Assembly: GCA_028818385.1 (NCBI GenBank)
Contig: JAPPNY010000110.1
Location: forward strand, 1-64,000
Reading direction: 5' to 3'
Origin: Spirochaetaceae bacterium
Lineage (GTDB): Bacteria; Spirochaetota; Spirochaetia; SZUA-6; Bin103
DNA: 64,000 bases
Shown here: positions 20,869-29,672 of the stretch, piece after piece
Layout: each line of letters starts with the position of its first letter
How positions within the stretch are numbered: position 1 is the first letter of the stretch
Notes under the pieces: model-generated
Told to the model about the DNA's origin: nothing
What the model saw: the letters and a program-made list of their open reading frames with translations, nothing else
Databases searched by the model: none
Translations under genes and position numbers: made by a program

Positions 20869-21671
20869 GCGGCTACCCAGTGCTGGAACAGCGGCTGCAC
20901 GGTGGCGGGCAGGCCATCGAAGACGTCACGGGGCACCGGCGGCACCTCGTTCTCGGTCAGGTCGGGATTGGCGTCCAGGATCCGCTGGCGGTCTGGAGAC
21001 CCCGGTCGCAGCACCTCCAGGTTCAGCCACCACGGGGCGTAGCGCACGGCCAGCCCGACGCGGGGCGCGTTCGACCGGTTGGCGCCGGCGGCGTGCCACA
21101 GCCTGCTGTCGCACACCACCACGGAGCCGGGCCGGCCGGTCACGCATACCTCCGTCGGGTAGGGCTCGAACGGCGGCACCTCGACGCCGCCGGAGGGGTT
21201 GTCGCTGGAGCGATGACTGCCGGAGACGATGAGCGTGCCGCCGTTCTCGGCGGTGAAGTCGGTGAGCATCCACAGGGTCGTCAGGTGGCACACGGCGTCC
21301 GGATAGGGGGCGCGGATGTGGCCGGCATTCTGCTGATTGAACGGCCAGTCCGCGTGCCACTTGGAGCGCTCGTTGCCAGGATAGTTGACGATACTGGAGT
21401 TGAACGAGATGCGCAGGTCGGTTCCGAGCAGCGACTCGGCCAGCCCGAGCAGGCGCGGCTCGGCCAGGTAGGGCGCGAAGGACTGGTCGTAGACGATCAT
21501 CCCGGACACCGCGCCGATGTTCGCCGGAGCGTTCTTGCGGGTGTGCTTGTACCGGTCGACCGTGCGCAGCACGCTGTCGTGGACGTCGTCGATGTCCGAG
21601 GGCGGGATCACGTCCTCGATCACGCACCAGCCGTCCACGTACATGCGCTGCCGCATCTGTTCGAGTGTCAT
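20865..21671 (-). CDS. Phytanoyl-CoA dioxygenase family protein
   Basis: A 268-residue PhyH-type oxygenase. The iron site is SKWHADWPFNQQ (His-x-Asp), and TDFTAENGGTLIVSGSHRSSDNP is the conserved mid-domain block. The distal His is in VVCDSRLWHAAGANRSNAPRVGLAVRYAP. The ATG at 21671 (MTLEQMRQRM) is preferred to longer in-frame extensions, which carry no family similarity. It is the first gene of a two-oxygenase operon with the gene ending at 20116. Confidence 0.9.
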   Translation of the reverse strand: MTLEQMRQRMYVDGWCVIEDVIPPSDIDDVHDSVLRTVDRYKHTRKNAPANIGAVSGMIVYDQSFAPYLAEPRLLGLAESLLGTDLRISFNSSIVNYPGNERSKWHADWPFNQQNAGHIRAPYPDAVCHLTTLWMLTDFTAENGGTLIVSGSHRSSDNPSGGVEVPPFEPYPTEVCVTGRPGSVVVCDSRLWHAAGANRSNAPRVGLAVRYAPWWLNLEVLRPGSPDRQRILDANPDLTENEVPPVPRDVFDGLPATVQPLFQHWVAA

Positions 21672-21778
21672 GGGAAGCGAACGGTAGCAACGATCGGCGA
21701 TCCTACCAACCCACCGGCGCCCGCATAGCGGACCGATTGTTGTGCAAACTGTTCCACCGGCGTAACATGTAGCCCGCC

Positions 21779-21958
21779 ATGCATGGCGATCCGAAGACTG
21801 ACATGCGCGCATTCGTCGAACGGTGGCGAGTCGCCGGCGCACGGCTTGCGGAACTGCGGCGGGAGGAGCTGCGCAACGTCGAGATCGCCAGTGTCATCGA
21901 GTCTCTGAACGGTGCGTTCCAGGCTACGCTCGCCCGGTCCGAACCACGTCAGGTCTGA
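21779..21958 (+). pseudogene. Small partner gene of a nucleotidyltransferase pair, frameshifted near its end
   Basis: The frame encodes 59 residues (MRAFVERWRVAGARLAELRR and onward, helical and charged) ending in EPRQV. A neighbouring frame continues with TTSGLIEQQAIFSRIRHAR, which resembles the usual C-terminal end of this small helical family as I remember it. A one-base shift near base 21945 would join the two. These short proteins commonly precede a nucleotidyltransferase gene, as here, and may act as an antitoxin-like partner. Whether the truncated form still works is unknown. Confidence 0.5.
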
Positions 21959-21991
21959 TCGAACAACAGGCGATCTTCTCCAGGATACGGC

Positions 21992-22363
21992 ATGCGCGAT
22001 CTGTTTCTCCTGGCGGGTGAGGTACAGGCGTTCTGCCGCGAACGCGGCTGGAAGTTCTGCTTCATCGGCGGCTTGGCGCTGCAGCGCTGGGGTCTCCCTC
22101 GGGGGCCTGCCATTCGAGGAACGGGTCGTCGAACGCGCTTCCTGGCTGACTTCCGTCTGCATACCTGCTCGGCGGAGGATCTCGTCGTTCTCAAGGCGTT
22201 TGCGGATCGCTCGCGCGACTGGGCAGACATCGAGGGCATCCTGATCCGCACGGGTTCGCGGCTCGATTGGCGCACGGTCGACGCCGAGCTTCAGCCGCTC
22301 TGTGAGGCGAAGGATGCGCCGCACATCCTCCCTCGGCTCGCCGCTCTGCGCACCGGTCCCTGA
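21992..22363 (+). pseudogene. Nucleotidyltransferase (AbiEii/MNT-like), internally deleted
   Basis: The N-terminus (LLAGEVQAFCRERGWKFCFIGGLALQRWG) and the C-terminus (CSAEDLVVLKAFADRSRDWADIEGILI) match nucleotidyltransferase proteins of the AbiEii/MNT type. The central catalytic part with the DxD metal site is missing. In its place are about 65 bases that read GGLPFEERVVERASWL in a different frame, the expected later part of the same family. The simplest reading is a large internal deletion plus frameshifts, leaving an inactive 123-residue product. Confidence 0.6.
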
Positions 22364-22384
22364 GGCGCCATTGGCACGTCCGCG

Positions 22385-23332
22385 TCAGCCGCTGACGGTC
22401 ACGTGCACGCCGGTCTCGTCCGCGATGACCGGGTAGGGATCCGAAATGCGGGCGCCGCCCTCGGAGTGCTCGGTTCCCAGCAGAAACCACTCACCCCGGA
22501 AGTCCACGAGCTGGCTTGCGTACACCGTGACCGGCGACCGAGCGAAGATCTCTCCGGTGCCGTGGATCCGGAACGGACCGAGGGGTGAAGGGCCGACCAT
22601 GCTGTAGTCGCCGCGGCGGAAGCGGTGGCCCGGGAACCGGCGCGTGAACGCCGGCGACAGCATGTCGGGCACCCGCGTGTCGCCCGCGATCGTGCAGAAG
22701 ACGAGGTAGCAGCGCCCGCCGATGCGGTAGACCTGTGGCACCTCCATCTCTTCGGTCATGCGGTCGTGCTCGAGCGGAGGCAGGAGCTTCCAGCGGCGCA
22801 TGTCCCTGCTTTCGGCCACGCCGACGGTGCCGCGTGACGTCGGATCGCCGTGGGTGCGCCGCGCGCACACGAGCTGCAGCACGCGCTCGCCGTCGGCCAG
22901 GAGAAACGGATCCCGCCAGTGCACCATGATTCGCTTGCCCGATGACAGGAGCTCGTAGTGGGGGGGCGCAGCCTCCGTCACCGGGTTCTCCTCGATCTTC
23001 TCCCAGTGGTGGAGATCCCGTGAGACCGCCATGCCCACGCGCTGCACCATGTACTCGTCTCCCGAGTGGTGCCCGGTGTAGGCCATCCAGTAGGTACCGC
23101 CGCGCTCGATCACGCTCCCCGTCGCCAGGCCCTTGTCATCCCACGCACCCGGCGCTCCCCGCCGCAACGCGGTTCCGGCGTCGTCCCAGCTACGCAGATC
23201 GCGGCTGACCAGGTGGCCGATGTCCCACCCGTGCTCGCTTCCAGCGGGCTTCATCAGGCAGAAGAGATGCGCCTCCTCCCCGCGCACGAAGTACCAGGTG
23301 TCGCCGAACGTGCGGCCCTCGCGCGCGTACAT
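22385..23332 (-). CDS. Five-bladed beta-propeller glycosidase-like protein (GH32/68/43 clan type)
   Basis: A 315-residue protein with repeated propeller-blade signatures: HLFCLMKPAG with GHLVSRDLRSWDD, TYWMAYTGHHSG with GMAVSRDLHHWEK, and CYLVFCTIAG. HWRDPFLL resembles the RDP motif of GH32/GH43/GH68 enzymes, and EEMEVPQVY could supply the acid Glu. No signal peptide is present, so it probably acts on cytoplasmic sugars. The Gfo/Idh/MocA oxidoreductase ends 10 bp upstream, a common pairing in sugar catabolism. Confidence 0.78.
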   Translation of the reverse strand: MYAREGRTFGDTWYFVRGEEAHLFCLMKPAGSEHGWDIGHLVSRDLRSWDDAGTALRRGAPGAWDDKGLATGSVIERGGTYWMAYTGHHSGDEYMVQRVGMAVSRDLHHWEKIEENPVTEAAPPHYELLSSGKRIMVHWRDPFLLADGERVLQLVCARRTHGDPTSRGTVGVAESRDMRRWKLLPPLEHDRMTEEMEVPQVYRIGGRCYLVFCTIAGDTRVPDMLSPAFTRRFPGHRFRRGDYSMVGPSPLGPFRIHGTGEIFARSPVTVYASQLVDFRGEWFLLGTEHSEGGARISDPYPVIADETGVHVTVSG

Positions 23333-23342
23333 GGGTGCGCCC

Positions 23343-24434
23343 CTACTGCCCGGCGGCCTGGCGCTCGCGGTCGCGGGCGGCCTGCAGGAACTCCTGGACC
23401 TTGATCGGCTGCCCGGTGCGGCTGCTCTCGATGGCGGCGAAGATCAGCGCCACCGACTGCAGGTTGGCCTCCACGTTGGTCGCCATCGGCGGACCGCCGT
23501 CCAGCCAGTCCAGGAACTGCTCCAGCAGCCAGGCGTCCTTCCAGTAGCGCTGCTCCAGCAGCGGCACCGCCTGCCCCTGCCCCTCGCGGCTCTGGTTCTT
23601 CGGGGAGTAGGGGAACCGCTCGATGCGGCGGTGATCCATGATCAGCGTCTCGTGCTCGCACTCGGCACGGACGTACTCCCGCGCCCAGCCGTTGAAGCCG
23701 CAGGCGTTGGTCTTGGCGCCCTCGTAGATGGCGCGCGTGCCGTTCTCGAAGGTCATCATCACGTGGCCCTGCGAGCCGCCGCCGTACTCGCCCCAGGGCG
23801 GGTTCCAGGTCTGTGAGTAGAGGGTGTCGCACTTCGAGCCGGCCAGGTCGGCGAGGATGTCCAGGTGATGCACCGACCCTTCGATCATCAGCGTCTCCTG
23901 CATGGTGTGGCGGAAACGGGCGCCCCAGTCGCCGAAGTTGCGCAGGCCGCAGGTGAAGCGGCACACCAGGTAGTCGATCGCGCCGGGCCGGCCGGAGCGC
24001 AGCTCGTGGCGCAGCGTGGTCTTGTCCTGGTCGAAGCGGTGGCTCATGGTCACGCCCATCTTCCTGCCGGCGCGCCGCACCTTGTCGGCGATGCGTACCG
24101 ACGCTTCCAGGGTGTCGGCGATCGGCTTCTCGGAGATGACGTGCATGTCGTGCGCGAGCGCCGCGTCCACCACCGACTCGTGGAACGCCGGCGGCACCAC
24201 CACCGTGCAGATGTCGGCGGGGTTCTCCGCGCAGGCACGCTGCAGGTCGGTATAGCACCGCTCGGGCGGCAGGCCGAGATGGTTCTGCGCGTTCTCGTGC
24301 ACCTCGGGATTGACGTCCACCGCCGCCACCACCTCCAGGCGGCCGGCGGCCACGTGCGCAGGCAGGAACTGAGAGCACCAGGGGACACCGCGCCCGCCGG
24401 TGCCCACCTGAATCAGACGATAGGTATCAGGCAT
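23343..24434 (-). CDS. Gfo/Idh/MocA-family oxidoreductase
   Basis: A 363-residue NAD(P)-dependent oxidoreductase. The N-terminal Rossmann motif is YRLIQVGTGGRGVPW, and the family's catalytic-lysine motif is HVISEKPIADTLEAS. The C-terminal alpha/beta domain includes GSVHHLDILADLAGS, where the conserved His lies. These enzymes oxidise or reduce sugars, inositols or related compounds. The linked propeller gene suggests a sugar substrate. The ATG at 24434 follows a 215-bp intergenic gap on the divergent side, in which no clear promoter could be identified. Confidence 0.88.
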   Translation of the reverse strand: MPDTYRLIQVGTGGRGVPWCSQFLPAHVAAGRLEVVAAVDVNPEVHENAQNHLGLPPERCYTDLQRACAENPADICTVVVPPAFHESVVDAALAHDMHVISEKPIADTLEASVRIADKVRRAGRKMGVTMSHRFDQDKTTLRHELRSGRPGAIDYLVCRFTCGLRNFGDWGARFRHTMQETLMIEGSVHHLDILADLAGSKCDTLYSQTWNPPWGEYGGGSQGHVMMTFENGTRAIYEGAKTNACGFNGWAREYVRAECEHETLIMDHRRIERFPYSPKNQSREGQGQAVPLLEQRYWKDAWLLEQFLDWLDGGPPMATNVEANLQSVALIFAAIESSRTGQPIKVQEFLQAARDRERQAAGQ

Positions 24435-24649
24435 GTCGGATCAGGACGCTAGGGGCCGCCGATACCCCTGTCAATTCGGCGCGTAAGGCGAGGATCGATT
24501 CAGGATGGAAGTCGGGCCGCGGAAGATCCGTATCGACCGGGCGAGCGGCTCAGCGGGATGAGCTCGCGTCACGCCGGATGTAGAATAGAACGAGGGCAGG
24601 AGATGGGAAGGACGATGCACAAGCGACTTGGCCGCGCGACTGAGCGAAG

Positions 24650-25159
24650 TTGAACCTGCCGGATCTGCCACCTGCCGGCCGATCGGAAGTCGGCCTCGTC
24701 GCTTTCTCCCTTGGAGTGGTGGCGGTCGTCCTGGGCGCCGTGGGTCTCTCCATCTCATGGGTGCCGTTCCTGGGGCTGGTCGCGATCCCCACGGCGGTCA
24801 TCGGTCTCCTGCTGTCGGGGGTTGGGTTGCTGCTCGCCCTGACGCGCAAGGTCAACGGGTACGGGCTGTCGATCCTGGGCGGTGCGCTCTGCGTGGTGGC
24901 CGCGATCGTGGCGATCGGCTCGACTTCGATGGCGGAGGCCGCGGTGAACTCGCTGCTGGAGACCGCGATCTCGTCGGTTGTCGAGACAGCCACGGAGTCG
25001 GCGCTTCAAGCTGCTGCCGACGCGGCGTCGGATGTGGTGGTCGACGTGGCGGTCGATCAGATCGTGGAGCGTTTGGACGGGGCGCTGGCGACTATCGTCG
25101 AGGCGGCGGTGACGGCAATTGACGCGGCGGCGGCGCGGGAGGCGGCCGGCGCTCCCTGA
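24650..25159 (+). CDS. Small membrane protein with four-helix-like N-terminus and Ala/Val-rich tail
   Basis: A 169-residue protein starting at TTG (24650). Two or three strongly hydrophobic helices occupy residues 15-95 (FSLGVVAVVLGAVGLSISWV, then IGLLLSGVGLLLAL and ILGGALCVVAAIVAI), like small DUF4190-type membrane proteins. The last 70 residues form a repetitive amphipathic helix of Ala, Val, Glu and Thr. The function is unknown. The unusual start codon lacks a strong ribosome site, so the true start is uncertain. Confidence 0.6.
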   Translation: MNLPDLPPAGRSEVGLVAFSLGVVAVVLGAVGLSISWVPFLGLVAIPTAVIGLLLSGVGLLLALTRKVNGYGLSILGGALCVVAAIVAIGSTSMAEAAVNSLLETAISSVVETATESALQAAADAASDVVVDVAVDQIVERLDGALATIVEAAVTAIDAAAAREAAGAP

Positions 25160-25188
25160 TCGGCGTGACGCCGTCCGGGGGCGCCGGT

Positions 25189-25974
25189 TCAGCTCGATGC
25201 GCTCGCGTAGCGCCGGAGTCCCGCTCGAAACAACAGGTTCGTCGCGACCAGGCCGCCGGCTGCGAGGGCGCCGGCAGCCGACAACATCGGCAGCGAGATC
25301 CCGTGGAGCAGGATCTGCGCCGGGACCGTCGTGAGCACTCCCACCGGCACGATCCACGTCAGCAGCAGCTTCAGCCATCCCGGGTAGAGGTCAGCCGGGA
25401 ACCGGGCCATTTGGACGACTGGCCGCAACAGCCACGTGAACAGGAAGTCCGCCTTCCAGAACATCAGGCTGGCCAGCGACAAAGTCAGGGAGTAGAGGAT
25501 CGACACGCTCATGAACACCGAGCAGATGAAGACGACGATCTGCCAGGCCGAGAGCTCGCTCTCCAGCGAAGCCAACGCACGTGCGACGAGGACCGAGCCG
25601 ATGATCAACTCGACGCAGATGAGGGGTGCCCAGCGTGAGACGCTCACCAGCACCTGGGTGCTTCGCGGGCGCAGCAGATGGAAGTCCAGCGTGCCGCTCA
25701 CGATGGCGCCGTCGTATCCCGACAGCGCGCTGATGCTGGGTCCGAACACGATGCCGTGCAGCCCGGTGACGATGAAGAACACGCCGAGCACGACCCCGGC
25801 GCTCGCTTCCGACCAGCCGTTGATCGTGCCCACGTTGCCGAAGATCACGGTCAGGCTCAGAACGCCGGTCGCGAGCCGGACGCCGGCGCCCAGCAACTCG
25901 ATCCAGAACTGGGTGCGGTACGCGATCATCGACCGCAGGGAATGCCCTGCGAGGCACAACAGCAGACTCGGCAC
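25189..25974 (-). CDS. ABC-2 family transporter permease
   Basis: A 261-residue integral membrane protein of the ABC-2 permease family (the ABC2_membrane_6 type). It has six hydrophobic segments and the typical entrance sequence SLRSMIAYRTQFWIELLGAG. A mid-protein SGTLDFHLLRPRSTQ matches the conserved ...DxxLLRP... signature shared with its neighbour. It forms the membrane part of an exporter with the adjacent permease (4-bp gap) and the ATPase. The cargo is unknown. Confidence 0.88.
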   Translation of the reverse strand: MPSLLLCLAGHSLRSMIAYRTQFWIELLGAGVRLATGVLSLTVIFGNVGTINGWSEASAGVVLGVFFIVTGLHGIVFGPSISALSGYDGAIVSGTLDFHLLRPRSTQVLVSVSRWAPLICVELIIGSVLVARALASLESELSAWQIVVFICSVFMSVSILYSLTLSLASLMFWKADFLFTWLLRPVVQMARFPADLYPGWLKLLLTWIVPVGVLTTVPAQILLHGISLPMLSAAGALAAGGLVATNLLFRAGLRRYASASS

Positions 25975-25978
25975 GGCC

Positions 25979-26764
25979 TCAGCCTCCTACGGCGGCATGG
26001 CGCCGCACGCCCAGCCGCCAGAACGAGTACGCCAGCCCGCCGGCCACGGTCAGCCACGCGATCTGCAGGATCAGCCCCCGTGTCAGCGCGCCTTCGTGCA
26101 CCCTGCCCAGCAGCACCTCGATCGGGAATCCCAGCATGTATCGGAACGGCAGCCATTCCGCGACGGTCCGCAAGCCGCCCGGCAGCAGATCCGTGGGCGC
26201 GACCTGGCCCGCGAACACGAAGACGAGCGCGTCCTGCATCAGCACAAGGGCATTGGACCTTGTGCTCCAGAACGCCGTCAGCGCCAGCCAGTAGCCCCAC
26301 AGGAACCGCAGAGCCCAGGCGGCCAGCAACGTGATCACGAACAGGATCGGATCTCCCGGCAACCGGACATCGGCCGGCGACAGGACGAGCAGCAACAGAC
26401 CGGCGACCGGAACCGCGAACGACAGGAACACGACCTTGCCGGCGATCTCCGCGGCAACGGTGTCGACGATCGGTGCGATCGGCCGTAGGAGGATGGTGTT
26501 CATGGTGCCGTCCCGGATGAGGTCCCCGACCGTCCACGTGGCCTGCGCGAAGGTGAGCTGATTGACCAGGATCAGCACCAGGTAGTAGGCGACGAAGTCT
26601 CCCCGCGCATAGCCGCCGATCGCGCCGAACGCGGCGGCGTTCGACCAGACGAGGAGGAAGATCAGGGGCTGCGTCATCCACCCGAATGCCAGCAGGAAAA
26701 AGAACCCCTTGTACTGAAACCACGTGGTCCAGGTATGGGCGACGAGCGCCAGCGCCGCCCTCAC
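25979..26764 (-). CDS. ABC-2 family transporter permease
   Basis: A second 261-residue ABC-2 permease, paralogous in design to the one ending at 25189. It carries the GTMNTILLRPIAPIVDTVA signature and about six membrane spans. With its partner it would make a heterodimeric export channel in the inner membrane. Its start overlaps the ATPase stop by four bases, so the ATPase and both permeases form one coupled operon in the order ATPase, permease, permease. Confidence 0.88.
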   Translation of the reverse strand: MRAALALVAHTWTTWFQYKGFFFLLAFGWMTQPLIFLLVWSNAAAFGAIGGYARGDFVAYYLVLILVNQLTFAQATWTVGDLIRDGTMNTILLRPIAPIVDTVAAEIAGKVVFLSFAVPVAGLLLLVLSPADVRLPGDPILFVITLLAAWALRFLWGYWLALTAFWSTRSNALVLMQDALVFVFAGQVAPTDLLPGGLRTVAEWLPFRYMLGFPIEVLLGRVHEGALTRGLILQIAWLTVAGGLAYSFWRLGVRRHAAVGG

Positions 26765-27723
26765 GGCCGCTCCCCCCGGCCGTACACGCGGTCGAGCACG
26801 TCCTCGATCGGCGGGTCCTCGACCTTCAGGTCGGTCGGGCTCAATCGCTCGATGAGCGCGCCGGTTACGCGAGCCACCGACTCCCGCTCGACGCGCAAGG
26901 CCAGTTCCTGGTCGGTGGACCGCAGCACGCGCGTCGCCGGCAGCGGCGTCCGCGTGGTCACGGTCAGCAGCTTGAACGGCGCGACCCGCGCGCTCAGGTC
27001 GTCGAGCATGCCGTCGAAGAGCAGCCGGCCCTCATCGACGAGCAGCACGCGCCGGCAGAGCGCCTGCACGTCGGCCATGTAGTGGCTGGTGAGCAGCACG
27101 GTCACGCCATCCGCGTTTCGTTCCGCGATGAAATCCCGCAGCCTGCGCTGCATGGTGACGTCCAGACCCAGCGTCGGCTCGTCCAGGAACACCAGGCGAG
27201 GGCGGTGCAGGAACGCCGCGATCAGCTCGCACTTCATGCGCTCGCCCAGGGACAGCGTCCGCACGGGCTTCGCGAGCAGCGCGCCGGCATCGAGCAGGTC
27301 GATGAGCTCGGTGCTGGTCCTGCGGTACGCGTCACGCGGCACCCGGTAGATCTCCCGCAGTACCTCGAACGAGTCGCGCGCCGGGATGTCCCAGGTCAAC
27401 TGGCTCTTGTTGCCCAGCACCATCGAGATCTGACGCAGGTACTCCTTGGGCCGCCGCCACGGCGTGTGCCCCAGCACCGACACCTCGCCCCCGGTCGGGA
27501 ACAGCAGGCCCGCTAGGAGCTTGAGCGTCGTGGTCTTGCCGGCCCCGTTGGGTCCGAGCAAACTGATCATCTCGCCCTTGTCCACGGCGAAGGACAGGTC
27601 CCGGATCGCCTCGATCACATCGTAGGATCGGCGGAGCAGGCTGCCGAGCGCCGCAGCCAGACCGGAGCCGCGTACCGGTACGCGAAAACGTTTCGTCAGT
27701 GCTCGCACCTCGATCGCCGGCAT
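26761..27723 (-). CDS. ABC transporter ATP-binding protein (ABC-2 exporter type)
   Basis: A 320-residue nucleotide-binding subunit. The Walker A is GPNGAGKTTTLK, the signature motif is the variant LSLGERMKCEL (normally LSGGQ), and Walker B is RLVFLDEPTLGLD with the H-loop in LLTSHYM. The N-terminal ~45 residues (VPVRGSGLAAALGSLLRRSYD) and C-terminal ~90 residues extend beyond the core, as is usual for NatA-type exporters. The ATG at 27723 follows a 56-bp gap after the MerR-like regulator stop, and both read in the same direction. Confidence 0.92.
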   Translation of the reverse strand: MPAIEVRALTKRFRVPVRGSGLAAALGSLLRRSYDVIEAIRDLSFAVDKGEMISLLGPNGAGKTTTLKLLAGLLFPTGGEVSVLGHTPWRRPKEYLRQISMVLGNKSQLTWDIPARDSFEVLREIYRVPRDAYRRTSTELIDLLDAGALLAKPVRTLSLGERMKCELIAAFLHRPRLVFLDEPTLGLDVTMQRRLRDFIAERNADGVTVLLTSHYMADVQALCRRVLLVDEGRLLFDGMLDDLSARVAPFKLLTVTTRTPLPATRVLRSTDQELALRVERESVARVTGALIERLSPTDLKVEDPPIEDVLDRVYGRGERP

Positions 27724-27779
27724 ATCCCCGTCCTCTCTTCGCCGATCAGTGTCGACGTTGGGGTGCCAGTGGAGGGTTG

Positions 27780-28490
27780 CTAATCCGGGTTGGTCATCAG
27801 CCTCCCGATCGCGCTCAGCAGCCGCTCGGCCCGCACCCCGGCCTCCCGGAGCGAGCTCCGCCAGCGGTCGGTAGCCGAGTAGACGGTCTCGTCGCCGCGA
27901 GGCGCATCGATCACGATCGAAGGGACCTCCGCGCCGCCGCGGTCCAGGTGGGTCATCATTCTCAGGATCGACATGGCGCTGTAGCGGGCACGCAGCAGCG
28001 TGCGGATCACCCGGAGCCGGTCGACATCCGCAGTCGTGTACGTGCGATAGCCGTTTCGCGGATCCCTGCGCACCGCGATCAGGCCGTTACGCTCCCAGTC
28101 GCGCAGCGCCGTCGTGCTCGCGCCGACGCGCTCGGCGGCCGCCGAGATCGCCATGCCCCGCTCTCCTTCGCCGCTCGCTCGCCCGTCTGCCCACCGGTCG
28201 AGCGCTTCGGCCGCCCGGAGCGCCCGCTGCTCCTCCGCCGCGACGAGCGACGCGAACCGGCCGGCAAGCTCCCGGGCGGCTTCGAGATCACCAAGCGCGG
28301 CATGCCGCGCCGCTTCCACGGCCAAAGTCTTCCGGACGACGTACGGACCGCCGACCGCCAGGCGAGCGATGCGCATCTGCGCGAGATCCCGCTCCGAGAA
28401 CGAACGATAGCGGTTCGCCGTTCGCGATATCGGCGCCAGAAACCCGATTCGCTCGTAAAGGCGGACGGTGTTGGGATGAACCCCTGCCAC
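27780..28490 (-). CDS. MerR-family regulator with two HTH domains
   Basis: A transcription factor carrying two MerR-type winged-helix domains. The first begins VAGVHPNTVRLYERIGFLAPISRTANRYRSFSERDLAQMRI, and the second is AISAAAERVGASTTALRDWERNGLIAV followed by GYRTYTTADVDRL. The GTG at 28490 is the first conventional start. The preceding codons, running from an ATC at 28532, encode ERRYTTSQVARVAG, exactly the missing front of the first HTH. Either initiation is non-standard or a start was lost. It lies between the alcohol dehydrogenase and the ABC exporter on one strand and may control either. Confidence 0.8.
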   Translation of the reverse strand: MAGVHPNTVRLYERIGFLAPISRTANRYRSFSERDLAQMRIARLAVGGPYVVRKTLAVEAARHAALGDLEAARELAGRFASLVAAEEQRALRAAEALDRWADGRASGEGERGMAISAAAERVGASTTALRDWERNGLIAVRRDPRNGYRTYTTADVDRLRVIRTLLRARYSAMSILRMMTHLDRGGAEVPSIVIDAPRGDETVYSATDRWRSSLREAGVRAERLLSAIGRLMTNPD

Positions 28491-28558
28491 GCGGGCGACC
28501 TGGGACGTCGTGTACCGGCGCTCGGAACGGATGGCCGGCGGGACTTCCCTCCCCGGTG

Positions 28559-29611
28559 CTACGGGCGCAGGACTATCCGACCTTCGATCTTGCCTTCGGT
28601 GAGCTCGGCGAGGACGTCGTTGACCTCGCTGAGGGGGCGCTCGGCGATCGGCGGCGGCTCGATCCGGCCGGCGCGGCGCAGCTCGAGCAACTCGGCGAGG
28701 TCCTGCGGGGTCCCGACGTGCGAGCCGCGCAGGTTCAGCAGCTTGTAGATCAGGTTGGGCATCGGCATGTCCAGCGCGCCGCCGTACAGGCCGACGACCA
28801 CGTGCGTGCAGCCGCGGCGCAGCGTGTCGATCGCGAACAGGGTGGTCTGCGGCATGCCGACGTAGTCCACCGACGCGGCCACGCCGCCGGTCTGCTCCTT
28901 CAGCCGGGCGGCAGCATCGGGGTCGCCGTTGTCGATGGTCTGTGCCGCGCCGAGCCGTTCGGCCAGCTCGCGCTTGGCCGGATCGGTGTCGGCCACGACG
29001 ACCCTCGCCTCGGTCATGGCGGGCACCACGCGCAGGCCGCTGGTCCCCAGGCCGCCCGCCCCCACCAGCAGCAGCGTGTCGTCACGGGTCAGGCCGCCGA
29101 CGGCCCGCTTCAGCGCCGCGTAGGCGGTGATGCCCGCGCACGCGTAGGTGGCGGCCGCCGCTTCCTCCACCCCGTCGTAGGGCAGCAGGTAGCGCGGATG
29201 CGGCACCAGCATGTAGTCGCTGTAGCCGCCGTCCACGCGGGCGCCCAGGTAGCGGCCGGCCTCGCAGAAGATGTCCTCCTCGCGCCCGCAGGCGGCGCAG
29301 CTCCGGCAGCCCACCCACGGCCAGCACACGCGCTTGTCGCCGACCGACACGCCGGTGGCGTCGGGGCCCAGGGCCGCGACCTCGCCGACCGGCTCGTGCC
29401 CGAGCGTCAGCGGCAGCTTCACGCCGACGTTCTCCAGCCGGCGCTGGTTGCCATGGCCCATGTCGAAGTATCCGGCGCGGATGTGCAGGTCGCTGTGGCA
29501 GACGCCGCAGGAGGTCACGCGCAACAGCACCTCGGTTCCCGTGGGCTCCGGCGTCTCATAGTGGTTCTCGGCGAGCGGCGCGCCCCACTCGACGATCTGG
29601 TAGCTGGTCAT
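28559..29611 (-). CDS. Zinc-dependent alcohol dehydrogenase
   Basis: A 350-residue medium-chain dehydrogenase. The catalytic zinc ligands lie in TSCGVCHSDLH (Cys) and GHEPVGEV (His-Glu). The structural zinc cysteines occur in CRSCAACGREEDIFC, and the Rossmann motif is LLLVGAGGLGTSGL. The ATG at 29611 is preceded by an excellent AGGAGG site, whereas an in-frame ATG at 29746 would add unrelated residues. It is 61 bp downstream of a PhyH gene on the same strand and may oxidise an alcohol made by the neighbouring pathway. Confidence 0.93.
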   Translation of the reverse strand: MTSYQIVEWGAPLAENHYETPEPTGTEVLLRVTSCGVCHSDLHIRAGYFDMGHGNQRRLENVGVKLPLTLGHEPVGEVAALGPDATGVSVGDKRVCWPWVGCRSCAACGREEDIFCEAGRYLGARVDGGYSDYMLVPHPRYLLPYDGVEEAAAATYACAGITAYAALKRAVGGLTRDDTLLLVGAGGLGTSGLRVVPAMTEARVVVADTDPAKRELAERLGAAQTIDNGDPDAAARLKEQTGGVAASVDYVGMPQTTLFAIDTLRRGCTHVVVGLYGGALDMPMPNLIYKLLNLRGSHVGTPQDLAELLELRRAGRIEPPPIAERPLSEVNDVLAELTEGKIEGRIVLRP

Positions 29612-29672
29612 GCTGTTCCTCCTGCCCGGGTGACGCCCCGATCGTCGCCCGAACCGGCGCTGCCCGTCACCC

